From assembly GCA_960531495.1 (NCBI GenBank), contig OY482846.1, positions 17,306,353-17,370,352 on the forward strand: a stretch of 64,000 nucleotides of DNA, given 5' to 3'. A program made the translations under genes and the position numbers. Below, piece after piece: positions 14,344 to 28,100 of the stretch (positions are counted from its first letter, which is position 1; the number at the start of each line of letters is the position of its first letter). The notes beneath the pieces were generated by a model. That model saw only the letters and a list, made by a program, of their open reading frames with translations. It did no database searches and was not told where the DNA came from. The stretch comes from Zeus faber (lineage: Eukaryota; Chordata; Actinopteri; Zeiformes; Zeidae).

Positions 14344-14870
14344 TAGAGGCTCAGTCACCTCCCATCAGGTGGATAGTGTTATGTTGTGTTGGCGGTCAGG
14401 GGGGACGGAGGGGTTGGAGGACGATGGAGGGAGAGAGAGAGAGAGAGAAGGAATGCGATCTCCACACCTCCTTGCTCCATTCAGGTGAAAAATGTGTGAA
14501 CACGGCAATATTTGCACGTACGTGTGTGTGTGTATCAAGTAAGATTTGTGTTTTAATGTAGGCAGATTAACGAGGCACCGGCTGCGGTCTGAATGAAACC
14601 AGACACCGTCGCTCAGACTCTTTGAACACAAATGCGCACTCGCTCACGCACACACACACGCCACACTGTTTTGACAAGCTAATTGGCTCTGTATTGCCAC
14701 TCCTTCCCATCCCCTTCATCCTCCCTGACACCCTGCATCCCATAGTTCAGTTTCAGACCCCTCCCTTCGGCTCCTCTCCTCTCCTCCACTGCCCAGAACA
14801 ACTCGAGCTGTCCATCTCATCCATCCCTGGGCCACATAGTCAAAATCAAATCCCTAGTGGCCAAAGCCAT

Positions 14871-14947
14871 CGGGGACGACTCGGACCGGGGACGACTCGG
14901 ACCGGGGACGACTCGGACCGGGGACGACTCGGACCGGGGACGACTCG
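14871..14947. repeat. GC-rich minisatellite, 16 bp unit, ~4.8 copies
   Basis: The unit CGGGGACGACTCGGAC repeats essentially without change. The array breaks off sharply into GTCTTCGAGTC on the right. Confidence 0.95.
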
Positions 14948-15181
14948 TCTTCGAGTCTCTAGTTTGTAGTCTGAAGTTTATTGGGGTCCCATGAGGCTGT
15001 GCGGCTTCCATGTGCGTTCTCACACTCACTCGCTAACCCGCACCTCGGTGCCCGAAGCCGATAACTGACGCTGAGTAATATGTTCTACAGACGATTACCA
15101 GCTCAGGTCTGATCTCTGTAATATAGAGAGGATTTAGGGCCGTTTAATTTTAATGTGTTTTTGGTCGGTCAGCGCTCGGTC

Positions 15182-15182
<1 letters not shown>

Positions 15183-15262
<80 letters not shown>
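15183..15262. repeat. (CA)n microsatellite
   Basis: About 40 perfect CA units. Confidence 0.97.
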
Positions 15263-15264
<2 letters not shown>

Positions 15265-15424
15265 AAACACCGTCCTCCTGAGTCCAGTGAAAACAACGTG
15301 AGGCTGTACCAGTGTAAACACAGGCCATTGTTATGGGCACTCTGCTGCCCCTTCCTCTCGCTCTCCCCATCGCTTTCTCGCTCTCTTTTTCTTTCTCCCT
15401 CACATCCTCTCTCACCCTCACAGT

Positions 15425-15640
15425 TCAACTTCATTCAATTCAAATCAGCTTTATTGGCATGGCAAGTATTCTTACATTGCCAAAGCATAACAAGACATAA
15501 CAATTATAACAATTATTATGGAACACAACATATAGGAATAGACATTAAGAAAACAATGAAATAAAAAAATAAATGAATCAAAAGATAACAATAGTAATGA
15601 CAACAAGTGAAATAGACAATAACAAATTATAGTAAAACTA
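15425..15640. repeat. Probable retroposon end, AT-rich
   Basis: It opens with 'caaatcagctttattggcat' followed by 'acattgccaaagc', a head I associate with a common fish interspersed repeat. It continues into A-rich sequence. There is no second copy in the window, so the call rests on general familiarity only. Confidence 0.4.
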
Positions 15641-16240
15641 CTCTCACTCTTGCCTCTTTGTGTCCCCCTCACTCTCTTTTGCTCTCTCTCTTTTTTCTGT
15701 CTCCCCCACTCGGTCTCTTATTTATTTTAGGTGTTTTCTTTTTTTGTTGTATTTCTTTTTGTTTGTAATAAGTGTAATAAGTAACACATGTAATAATACA
15801 CACAAGTGTAATAAGTAATACTTGAATTATATTATGTGGTTATATTAAATTACATGTTATATTCAACTATCTCTCTCCCTCTCCCACGTTGTGGAGTTAT
15901 AATAAGAATCCGGCGTTTTCATTAAAGCACTCGGCCGTTTTAGCCGTGATTTATGCCCGCGCTTCTCTCCCCTCGCACTCCTCTTTCTCGCCGGTTGGCG
16001 CCTTCTCCGCTGCGGTTTGCGGAACTTCTTCGCTCTGAGAGGATTTTTTTATATTTTCTTTCTGACTGTTTAACGCTTATTTTTAGCCGGGCAGCAGCCA
16101 TTACTGTACACTGAGGAGCATGGGAAAGCTCCCACTGTAGTTTGGACGGGATCAGCGTTTTTAACGAGACGCGCCGAGGAATGTGTGCAGCCCGTAACGC
16201 CAATCACTCTGTCACATTAAAATAGCTTGCGTGTTCTTAG

Positions 16241-16258
16241 CCACACGCACACACACAC

Positions 16259-16299
<41 letters not shown>

Positions 16300-16412
16300 C
16301 ACAACACACAACCACACACACACACACACACGCACACACACACACACGTAGAACATGCACTCATATATGTTATGTTCACATGCGTATATGTGTGTGTGTG
16401 TGTGTGTGTGTG
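16241..16412. repeat. (CA)n tract followed by short (TG)n tract
   Basis: Interrupted CA units run from 16241 to 16347. After 40 bp of other sequence, about 12 TG units follow (16388-16412), an inverted pairing that could fold. Confidence 0.93.
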
Positions 16413-18383
16413 CTAGTTTCCAAGCGTTGACCCTGGGCCACATGTGCAGCCAATTAGGGCCAATCAGAAGGCTGTAATCAGGGTGGGGCGACGGGCTGGT
16501 GGCAGCGTGGCATGGGGCGGTGGGGGGGGGGGGGGTTCAAGACCTATGATTAGTGTCTGAAACTGATGGGAAATGACGGCAGCCAATCAGATGTCTCGAT
16601 TTCTCCATTCATTGCTCTTAGCCTCTGACGACCCCCTCATCAGACCCCCCGATGCCACCTTAACCTTACAGCTCGCCATATTTATTTAAATATGCAAGCC
16701 CTCGTTCTCGTGCGTTTCTTTTAGCCTGTTTAAGGTGCGGGACGGGCGCGGTTCACCGCATAACATGATACATTGGGAAGGTTTTTTTTCCCCCGTGGCC
16801 GGTGATTCACCTGCCTTTTTCAGACAGACACCGCTCTAATCTTACCCTCATGGGCGTCATTCTGCTTAATCAAAATGTAGGGAGATGGGGGACAGTTGAA
16901 ACACAGGATGAGTTGTAACAGACAGAAGCTGGGGTCACATCATCACTACCTAAAACACCTACTCCCCTCTTGAGTTCACTTCGTTTCGTGGCTCTCTAAG
17001 AGGAACTACTCATTTTAGAGCCAAAAAGCCAAAAAATGACCATGTAAGAAAGGACAATTTTGGACTTAGTGTATTTTTTTTATTATTTTTTTATTTTTGT
17101 TATAACTTAAAAAGATAAAACTCAGATAGACGTGTCGGAGTCATGACACATTTCACCCGTCTGTGACAGAAACTAGTTATAACATAGGCGTGATATAAAT
17201 ATAAAGCACGGTGCGGAGTGATTGATTTCATGTCTGTTATTGTAAGGTGAGAACTCGGGTGATGATCATTGTGCTCTCGCTTTATGTTTGTATAAAAGGA
17301 CTTGGAGGATGTTGATGTACAGCAGATTGTTCGGGGATGTACATCATCCAAATACAGCCAGCCCTTTGGAGCTCCGAGACGGAAGCGTGCATTTTTATAA
17401 GGCTGTGAGGCGAATGTCCAAATAACTCCCAGGAGATGCGTCACTATACACTTAGCTTTTCAAAACGACTGCCCCATTCATTTTTTTTTACCCCAAATCA
17501 CATGTGTACGAAAAGCACTGTAAGCGCTGCTGATACCAGCAAAAGAAAAAAAAAAAAAAAAAAAGACTTTTTGGAGTAATTGTCATGGGTGCTGGTTGGA
17601 CGGACTGACGCACGTTCTCTAAATCACCCGCATCCTCGCAGGACAGACAAACAAAACAACAGGAGTGCGGCCGGGACTTCGAAAACCACATGTGTGTGGG
17701 GGGGGGGCAACAAAAAAGTGCAGCCCAGCTCTGCGTGGTGGGTTTTATTATTCAGGGGGCGGGGAGGGATCCCCAGACTCCCTGACTCACAGGACGCTCT
17801 GAGATCGTTTGCGGTCGGCGGGTGTCGCAAGACTTGGAGCGCAACTTTCGGGAATAAGAGCGGAGGTTCAGGGGGAGTGTGTGTGAATCACCATTGCGTC
17901 TACAACCGTGAGGCTGCGGCTACAACTGTCTCATTCATCTTTTCTGGAGATAATGAGGAGATCCGCATGCAGCACTTTAACTTTCAGACCTTTGAGGCAT
18001 TTGAGCACTGTAGAGGAACTGTCCAGGGGGATTTTGTTGGGTGGAGGCAGTTAAATTTGACCGACAAAAATTGTTTTAAACGCAAATATAGATTGTGTCA
18101 ATTTTTTACAAAATAGTGTTAAATAACTTGTAAATTAAGATTTTTTTTTTATTGCATTTTATATGATCATTACAGTATTGTCTTTAGGTAAGTCTTCCCA
18201 ATAAAAATTGACTGAAAACTAACTATCTCTCGACCTCTCTCAACCCTCCATGTCTCCTGTTGAAATTTGAGACGTAACAATCGATGTCCTTCTCAACCTT
18301 GTGAATCAATCTTTTTTTCTTTCCTTTTCCTTCCCTATTTTCTCTTCACTCCACTCGCCCTTCCTTCTCCCTTGACGTTGCAG

Positions 18384-18527
18384 TTCCAAAGAAGTTGCTC
18401 CAGGAGCCGGGCCCCAGCACTCCGGCGTACCCGTACCCACTCCGGCCCAGCGCTCATGACCCCAACGTGGTGGGAGACGGCGCCCACCCAGAGGGGACCT
18501 TAGTCAAGAACTCAGATTCTGTTCCAG
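18384..18527 (+). CDS. Orphan coding exon, gene unknown
   Basis: An exceptional pyrimidine tract of about 70 bp ending TTGCAG precedes this segment, and CAG|GTGACT follows it. Between them lies a fully open, proline-rich, GC3-rich reading frame of 47 codons that includes [10 protein letters not shown] and [15 protein letters not shown]. The exon is 144 nt, with two leading and one trailing base outside whole codons, so it is length-symmetric. I do not recognise the protein. The trailing base is phase-compatible with a possible acceptor at 21175 in front of eva1a, so it may be a 5' exon of an extended eva1a transcript. It could equally be an exon of another gene whose remaining exons lie outside the window. 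A (CA)n tract begins 20 bp downstream. Confidence 0.4.
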
Positions 18528-18547
18528 GTGACTTCCCTGGTGCGCGC

Positions 18548-21175
<2,628 letters not shown>

Positions 21176-21315
21176 AGAGGAAGCGGGTGAGGGAGTCCGG
21201 TCTGTACTTGGAGGAGGAGGAGAAATCTCCAGGAGGAGGAGGAGGAGGAGACGGAGAAAGACCTCCGCATCAACCGGATATATACCCCATCATCAACTCC
21301 ACCTCCGGGTCCAAC

Positions 21316-23033
21316 ATGGCACTCATCAGCAACGCTCTGGCAGCCTACACCTTCCTAGCAGGTAGGAAGAAAACACTCCAGCCAAAAGGAGACTTGCCCC
21401 GCAGGGATCCATAAGACAGGCGTAATACTGTTTCCCTGTTGACCTGGTGTCAAAAGGTAACAATCGCTCCTTTTATGGTGCCTTGGAGCAAGGTACTCAA
21501 ATGATAATGGCAAAGGATAAAGAACTGTAATTTTATTGAGCCTCTAACCGCAATGCTTGTGGGAAACCACTAACTCAGATTGTGAGTGGTTTAGACCAGA
21601 GGTTCCCAACCACCAGTGCTGTGGTGCTCCACGGTGCGATCAGGGTGATCTTTTCTTCAAATACAGCAAATAAAAACAGTGTGTTTTTATTGTACAGTAG
21701 ACGTATTTAGTTTACTCTGTTTCCTAATTGAATGAAAGAAAAAGAGCCTGTGCTTAACGGAGACTTTCTCAGTCGCTCTCTTACCCCCTCCACCCCACCA
21801 GTCTGTGAACACTCTGTGCGCTGTGGTCCGGTCCATGACAATAAAAAGCTTGGGAACCCCTGGTTTAGACACCAGTCCTGCAGAGAACTATCGATTCAAG
21901 AACGATTCTTTTGTTTGGTACTTGACTGGAGTGGTTTGAAGGCTGGCGCATATGAGCGCTGCACTTAACTTAACTGTGGGTCTAATGTAACCCAAATTAA
22001 ACGATTCCCTTTTAATTCACAGACAAACAGGAGGAGTAAATGTGGTTGAAAGGAATGTAGATGTTAGTTGGAGATACCTTGCTCCACACACGACATGCAC
22101 CCACTCAGTGTCTTCCTCCGGCCAGCTGCTAAAACATGCTGGAGGTTCTTCCTGTTGTATAACCTCCTGTTCTGTCGTCCAAATAAACGTTGGCTCCATG
22201 ACGGAATAAACAATGTATAGGGCCAAATAAACAGACACTCTCTGTGCTGTATATCGGCTGTGCGTTGGTGCTTACAGTCACTCATCTAAAATGTATTAAT
22301 CTTTATATCTACATATTGAGAGGAAGGGGTTCGGGTTAGAGGCCAGGCCAGCAAGTGTGACCAAGCACTTTGACCTTTACCAAGTCAATTTGGCATAGCT
22401 TTAAAACCTGAACATCACACAGCCGTCTCTGTTATCAGTTTGGACCACAGTTCAACCGAAGCCCAATATTCTTTCATATTCTTATAAGTCGTATAAGATT
22501 CAAACACTGCGGCCAATGTACATCACAGCAAGTGAGCAGTCCGGCAAAAGGTTTTCAGTGAGTTTTTGTTTTGTTGTAGCGGGTACTTGGTGCTCTGTGA
22601 TAAATGAAATGACGACGAATAACCGTGCTTCCCTGTCTCAATCACCACAGACCACCCGGAGAGGGCGGCGCTCTTCTTTGTCTGCGGCGTCTGCCTGGGC
22701 CTCTTCCTCACGCTCTTCGCCCTGGTGGTCCAGATCTCCTGCCGCACCGACTGCCAGCCGCGCCAGCGCCGTCCGGCCGCCAAGAAACGCGCCCGCCTCG
22801 CCGACTCGTCCTCGGACTCCAGCGATTCCGACTCGGACTGGGACACCACGTCGGACCTGTCGGCCCGGCGGCACCGGCGGTTCGAGCGCACGCTCAACAT
22901 GAACGTGTTCACGTCTGCAGAGGAGCTGGAGCGGGCGCAGCGGCTGGAGGAGCGGGAGCGCATCATCCGGGAGATATGGATGAACGGCCAGCCCGACATT
23001 CCCGGAACGCGCAGCCTCAACCGATATTACTGA
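21316..23033 (+). CDS. eva1a: Protein eva-1 homolog A (TMEM166/FAM176A family)
   Basis: Two coding exons, 21316-21361 and 22651-23033, join through G|AC (donor GTAGG, acceptor CCACAG) to give 142 residues. The protein opens MALISNALAAYTFLA. It has one hydrophobic membrane segment at about residues 21-45 (FFVCGVCLGLFLTLFALVV), a short Cys/Arg-rich stretch, and an acidic Ser/Asp run at about 68-82. It ends with the family's conserved tail (NVFTSAEELERAQRLEERER, then GTRSLNRYY). Mammalian EVA1A is about 152 residues; the start chosen is the first in-frame ATG, equivalent to the internal Met-Ala-Leu of the mammalian protein. The frame is open for over 100 codons upstream without an ATG, so a longer N-terminus from another exon is possible. 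The family is reported to act at ER/lysosome membranes in autophagy and cell death. The 1.29 kb intron carries a hAT-like MITE. Confidence 0.95.
21597..21862. mobile_element. hAT-like MITE with perfect 8 bp target-site duplication
   Basis: The ends are CAGAGGTTCCCAAC and, inverted, CAGGGGTTCCCAAGC. The flanking octamer GTTTAGAC is repeated exactly on both sides (21589-21596 and 21863-21870), the 8 bp duplication typical of hAT transposons. It is 266 bp with no transposase. It lies in the intron between the two eva1a coding exons. Confidence 0.92.
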
Positions 23034-25140
23034 GGCGAACGGCGAACTGCGACGGGGTTTCAACCGTGTTACATTAAGGGTGCACTTGGGGGTCAGAAGG
23101 GGTCAGAACTCTGGATACGAACCCTTACTCTGGAGAGGGTGGGGAAGGCTCTGTGGGGAAGGCGTCCCCCTATTGCTCCTGCTCGTCTGCCTGCGTGCCC
23201 CATGCAGTAAGCTACTTCCCAACCAATTGAGAGAATAAGCTCCAACTCAGCGTGGTTCGGCCAGGCCAGAGTCCGCCCCTTGTTCATGGAAGTGAGGGGC
23301 GCAGGGCGGTCTGCTGCACTGTCTCACCGGTGACCTCACCAGACCTATCAAAGCAAGGCGTTATGGGATAGCTGCCTTAGATAGGAGCAGGCCTGTATAG
23401 ACTAAATGGTGGCAGAAGGACCAATGACTTATTCATGCCTGTCTCAATATGGGATGGCCATGAAAGACTACAGAGCTCGCAGCTTTGCTTTATGCTACTT
23501 AACCCTCCAGTATTGAAGTGGGGAGTTTAAAGAGATGTGGCATAAAGCTTGCAATAGAAAAACGTGTAGTGAACACTAAAAGAGAAGAGAATTGAACAAT
23601 GTTTAGACAATCTTTCCACTTTCAACAACCATGCTGCCTTTTGAACTTTTTGTCAAACCAAAATAATTTTGGGGGGAGGGGGTTCATCTCAGCCCTTATG
23701 AAATCTATATTATAATATTTAATAGTTTATTGTTGTTGTTGTTGTGTATTTTTTGTTTTCAATTATGAATTATTATGAGATATTTTTATACTCTTGCAAA
23801 AGTTGTTTGGCACCTCAGGGATGCAATCCTAGTGTTTCTGTGTGTGGTTAATGTATTCGCTTCCTTAGAGAGGATCAGTCCAATTTCGACAGCTGTGTTA
23901 GCATCCAAAATCAATATGTTGAGAACCTCTAAGAGATTTGGTGATTTCCTTTTTGATACGTTTGATTCATGTCGCAGTACTTTCCCACTGCTAATATCAA
24001 GTCACCAGCACATAGTCAACCTGAAACTAAACTAGTTAAACAAGGGAGTACCTGAGAAGATCTAAAACATACACTATATGCACGTGTATTCTAATTCAAT
24101 CGCATTTTTGCTCAATCCTAAATTGGTACATGTTGGATCTGCATTGAAGAATATCTAAACATTGCACTTATCTTGCCAGACTGATATGTAGGTTCCCTTA
24201 ATATGCCAAATGTGTGCAACTCTGATTACTGTTGTCTTCAAGATTAGCTAAAGTCAGTTCATACTGTAGGACACGTTGTTTTCTCCTTTGTCCACTGGGA
24301 CCCTCTATGGGAGAGAACATACATTTTGTATTTTTTTAAGAGGCTCCCAGTGGACTCACAACCTATTCATGTTGCCAATTTAATATAAGCTATCGATCCA
24401 GTTCTGTTTTGCCGTGCTGGATTCAACCATTTAAATAATGAGATTTTTCATGAAAGGCGTGATTTTATTTCTGACTGAGAGGTAGATTTTAAAGAACACA
24501 GGATATATGAGGGTCATTCACATTATTACTGCCACAAAATAGTTTTTTATGAATGGGACTAAAATGTGCCAATAGCTGGGAAGTGAGACCAAAATATGAC
24601 TCCTGATCTTGGAAAATAAACTGAAATTTTAAAAAAAACGTGTTTTTGTCACTTGTATGGATTAGGGTCTCTTTTATTTACAGCGCTCTCTGGGTTTGTG
24701 CGTCATCTGGTGGTAGAATTGAGGAATTTCACATTTTGTAATATGGGCGAAATATGCCTAAATATTATACATTATATCAAAATATTCCAGCAGACATCGC
24801 TGTGTTTGAGCTGTAACTTAGTAGGTTTTCTTCCCCAGATTTAATTCAACATACCTGTTAAATATAACAATCATATTAGAATATTTTTAAATACTTGAAT
24901 ATGTTCCTAACAGTTTATGAATAGCCCATCAAAGTATTTGAGACATCTGCTCAGTTTGTGTGTGTTTTTTGTTTCTCAACCACATATTTATGCTTTTATT
25001 ATGTCATTCAGTTTTCTCCTACAGTTTACATGGCCATCGTTGCCATTCTGCTGTTTCCATAGATACCGAAAACAAACGGTGGTCGGTGTAGGCAACGTCC
25101 CCAAGGACAGAACAAGCAACTTCTTTCAAATTGAAAACAC
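23034..25140 (+). other. eva1a 3' UTR and intergenic sequence
   Basis: The sequence after the eva1a stop is compatible with a 3' UTR. A consensus AATAAA is at 24615-24620, which would give a 3' UTR of about 1.6 kb. I found no exon or paired repeat between there and the efhc1-A promoter. Confidence 0.45.
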
Positions 25141-25147
25141 CAACATA

Positions 25148-25172
25148 TATATATATAAGCTGTTGGCTAATT
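25148..25172 (+). promoter_or_regulatory. Putative efhc1-A core promoter, TATA-like
   Basis: TATATAAGCTGTTGGCTAA lies 10-30 bp before the efhc1-A ATG. The near-identical TATATAAGCTGTTAGCTAA sits in the same place before copy B (34982-35002). Sequence further upstream is not similar between the copies, so this short conserved stretch marks the edge of the duplication or a retained core element. Confidence 0.4.
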
Positions 25173-25181
25173 TCACCAAAA

Positions 25182-28100
25182 ATGTCTGTGTTTGGTGGGA
25201 CTGGACTGCCGTTCTTACCAGGATATACATTTCGGGATTTAACGGTAAACCAGAATGTTGTGAAGAAGTTTCTAGAGCTAAGTGTTCTTGATTGTAATGA
25301 GCTATCTAAATCAGATAGGTCTACAGAAAAATATATACCTTTAAATGGGAGTAATTTAAAAAGAAAAAACCGGATTTTACAGGAGATTTCATTATTGTTC
25401 ATTTTTTCTACTTTCAAATTTTGAATTATATGGGGGGCCGAAATTAATAGAAATAATTCCAAACATGTAACTAACAGATGCAACAGTGACAAAAGGTTAT
25501 TCATCCTGTGTATTTACTCGAACACACTGTGCTAACACGACATACGGTACAGCAGGAATGTTTGTGTTTCTGATGTTTTGTGTGCTGCCTTCCTTGGACC
25601 GACTGGACCTCTAGAATAAAAGATTCAATCCCTGCTATCCTGGTTAAATAAAGGCTAAATAGAAATTGTGAATTAAATTAATTTAAAAAATAAAGAAATG
25701 TCAATAGCCCTAACCCTATGGCAATTTAAGGTTTATATTGATTATTTATATTGCAATAGTAATGTCTGTTTGAATTTTCTGTGAACACTCCTTTCACAAC
25801 TTTTGATTTCTGTGAGCAGAAGTCAGTCTACCATCGGCCCCAGACGCTGGGCTATAGGAACGGCTTTGCGCTGCCCCGTCGACCCACTGTGGGCGTCGGA
25901 CAGACTCCCCTCCCCTCAGCACAGCTTGAACAAAATGAAAGCAATAAGCTGACCAGTGAGACTCTGTTCATCGACGATGGCCCTTCCAGCCACGGCACCT
26001 CGCAGGAGTTTATTCCAGCTCATGTGGCCCTAGACAAAAAGGTAAAGCCAATACATGCTTGGCAGTGTTGTTATCTAGGTTAAGTTAGTTATCTTTAACT
26101 TAGATACATAGATAAGCTTTGACAGAACAAGGTTGTTCCTGCACACGGAATATGCTCGAACCTCCTTAATCCTTTCTAAATCGCTCTCACTTGTAGGTGC
26201 TGCGCTTCTTTGGCTACTTCCAGCAGGATGTGCTCCACTCCCCCGATGAGTACTACCGTGTGCGCCACGTGGTCATTTACTACCACTTGGAAGACGACAC
26301 CATGTGGATCATCGAGCCCCGGGTGCAGAACTCCGGGCTGCCTCAGGGCAAGCTTATGAGACGCCAGCGTCTGCCCAAGAACGACCAAGGAGAGCACTAT
26401 CACTGGAAGGGCCTCAATGTGGGCATGGACCTGGTGGTGTACGGGGTCACATACCGCATCACACACTGTGACGCCTACACACAGGTACACCCTCCCCACA
26501 ATGGATACTCCACCTCTCCACTGATAAGATACCTATCTGTTTGTCTTTGTCATTATTTTTCTCACTCTCCGGTCATTTTAGATATGGCCAAGTTAGACAT
26601 CGATACCTTTTTCTGTTAATGTTGGTGATGGGATGTTCTCTGACATGCAGGATTTCCTGGAAAGTGAAGGCATTGTACTGAATGAGCCAGAAATAATTCC
26701 AGTGGACCCTTACATCACCCACCGCACCCAGCCCCAGCGCTCCTACATCACTCCATCAGAATTTGACCCCCTGAAACGATTCCTCACCATGGACCGCAAG
26801 GTAACCCAGGTTCCTTTATCTACAACCTGATTGAATGAGTTATAGTAGGCCTATGCATAACAAATCACATGGTATCAGTCAAGGCACTGATTGTCGTTCA
26901 CCTGCTGTTTTGTTGAATGAAGGATAATGGGGCCATCTGCCATGATATAATGATCCACCAGTTCCCCCCATCCCCAATCTCTAGGTGCTGCGGTTCTTTG
27001 CCCTGTGGGAAGACTCTCCGTACGGGGAGACCATATCTCCTGTGACCATCCATTACTTCCTGATGGATGACACGGTAGAGGTCAGAGAGATCCACCAGCC
27101 CAACAGCGGCAGGGACCCCTTCCCAGTCTTGATGCGCAGGCAGCGACTGCCCAAAACCATCAAGGCAGCCTGCGGTGAGCCCGTAGCTGAACTGCTGTAT
27201 TCAAAATTTAGCATGTATTATTATACATACAGATATGGAACATGAACGTGCCACCTGTGTTGACATGAGCTAGTTTATTATGGCTGAGCTATGTGCTTTC
27301 TTTCTCACATTATGATAAATAAGCTACCTTTTATTAATCTTCGTAGTTGCCTTTCCGCTGCCCTCTAGAGCCCTTCCCTCTGTGCGTGCTGGAGGTCTCC
27401 TCTCAGGAGGTGCAGGAATATTTCTCCCCGAAGGACTTCCATGTTGGTGAGACAGTGAAGCTGATGGGTCGCAACTTCCTTCTGTATGACTGCGACGACT
27501 TTACCAAAAGTTACTACCAAGACAACCATTCAGATATGGAGATGAAGTACGGCAAGGCACCCAACAAGAGTGACCGGACTCAGGACAGGAGGAGGGTGAG
27601 GGAACGTTTTCTAAAAATGTAAAGTCACAGAATAGTGCACTATGGTTGTCACTGTTTAACGTGTCAACATTTTAACTAAAAAAATCTAAAATATTTCCCT
27701 GACCAGTGCAAAAAGACATAAAAAAAAACATTGAAGTGCCATAAGGCTATGGTAATTTTTCCTGACTTTATTTCTCATTCTTAATATCATCAATCCATTT
27801 CCTCATGTAAAAATCTCAGAACAATCAGGGAGAGAGGCCCAGAAATGACAGGCTGGCTTTTGTCTCTCCTCTTCTCCTCTCTTGACCCTCACAGGAAGTG
27901 CCTCCCTACAATGGCTTTGGTTCACTGGAGGACTCCCTACAGAACTGCTTATCCCTCAACCCTGAGCCTCCCAAAAAGGACCTGATGAAGATATTGGAGA
28001 ACGACCACAAAGTATTGCGATACGTTGCCAGGCTGGTAAGACGTGACGTGAGGAGAATCTGGCTGTAATGGTGGGCTGGTAAAAAAAACATCAGGTCAAG

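Noticed and set aside
17580-18116. 178-codon open frame in GC-richer sequence
   Set aside because: No recognisable motif, no splice signals at useful places, and an AT-rich end with no coding character.
26176-26499. Antisense open frame of 107 residues (and its 139-residue counterpart at 36266-36685)
   Set aside because: It is the complementary strand of efhc1 exon 3. Its conservation between copies follows from the conserved exon and the conversion tract, not from a gene.
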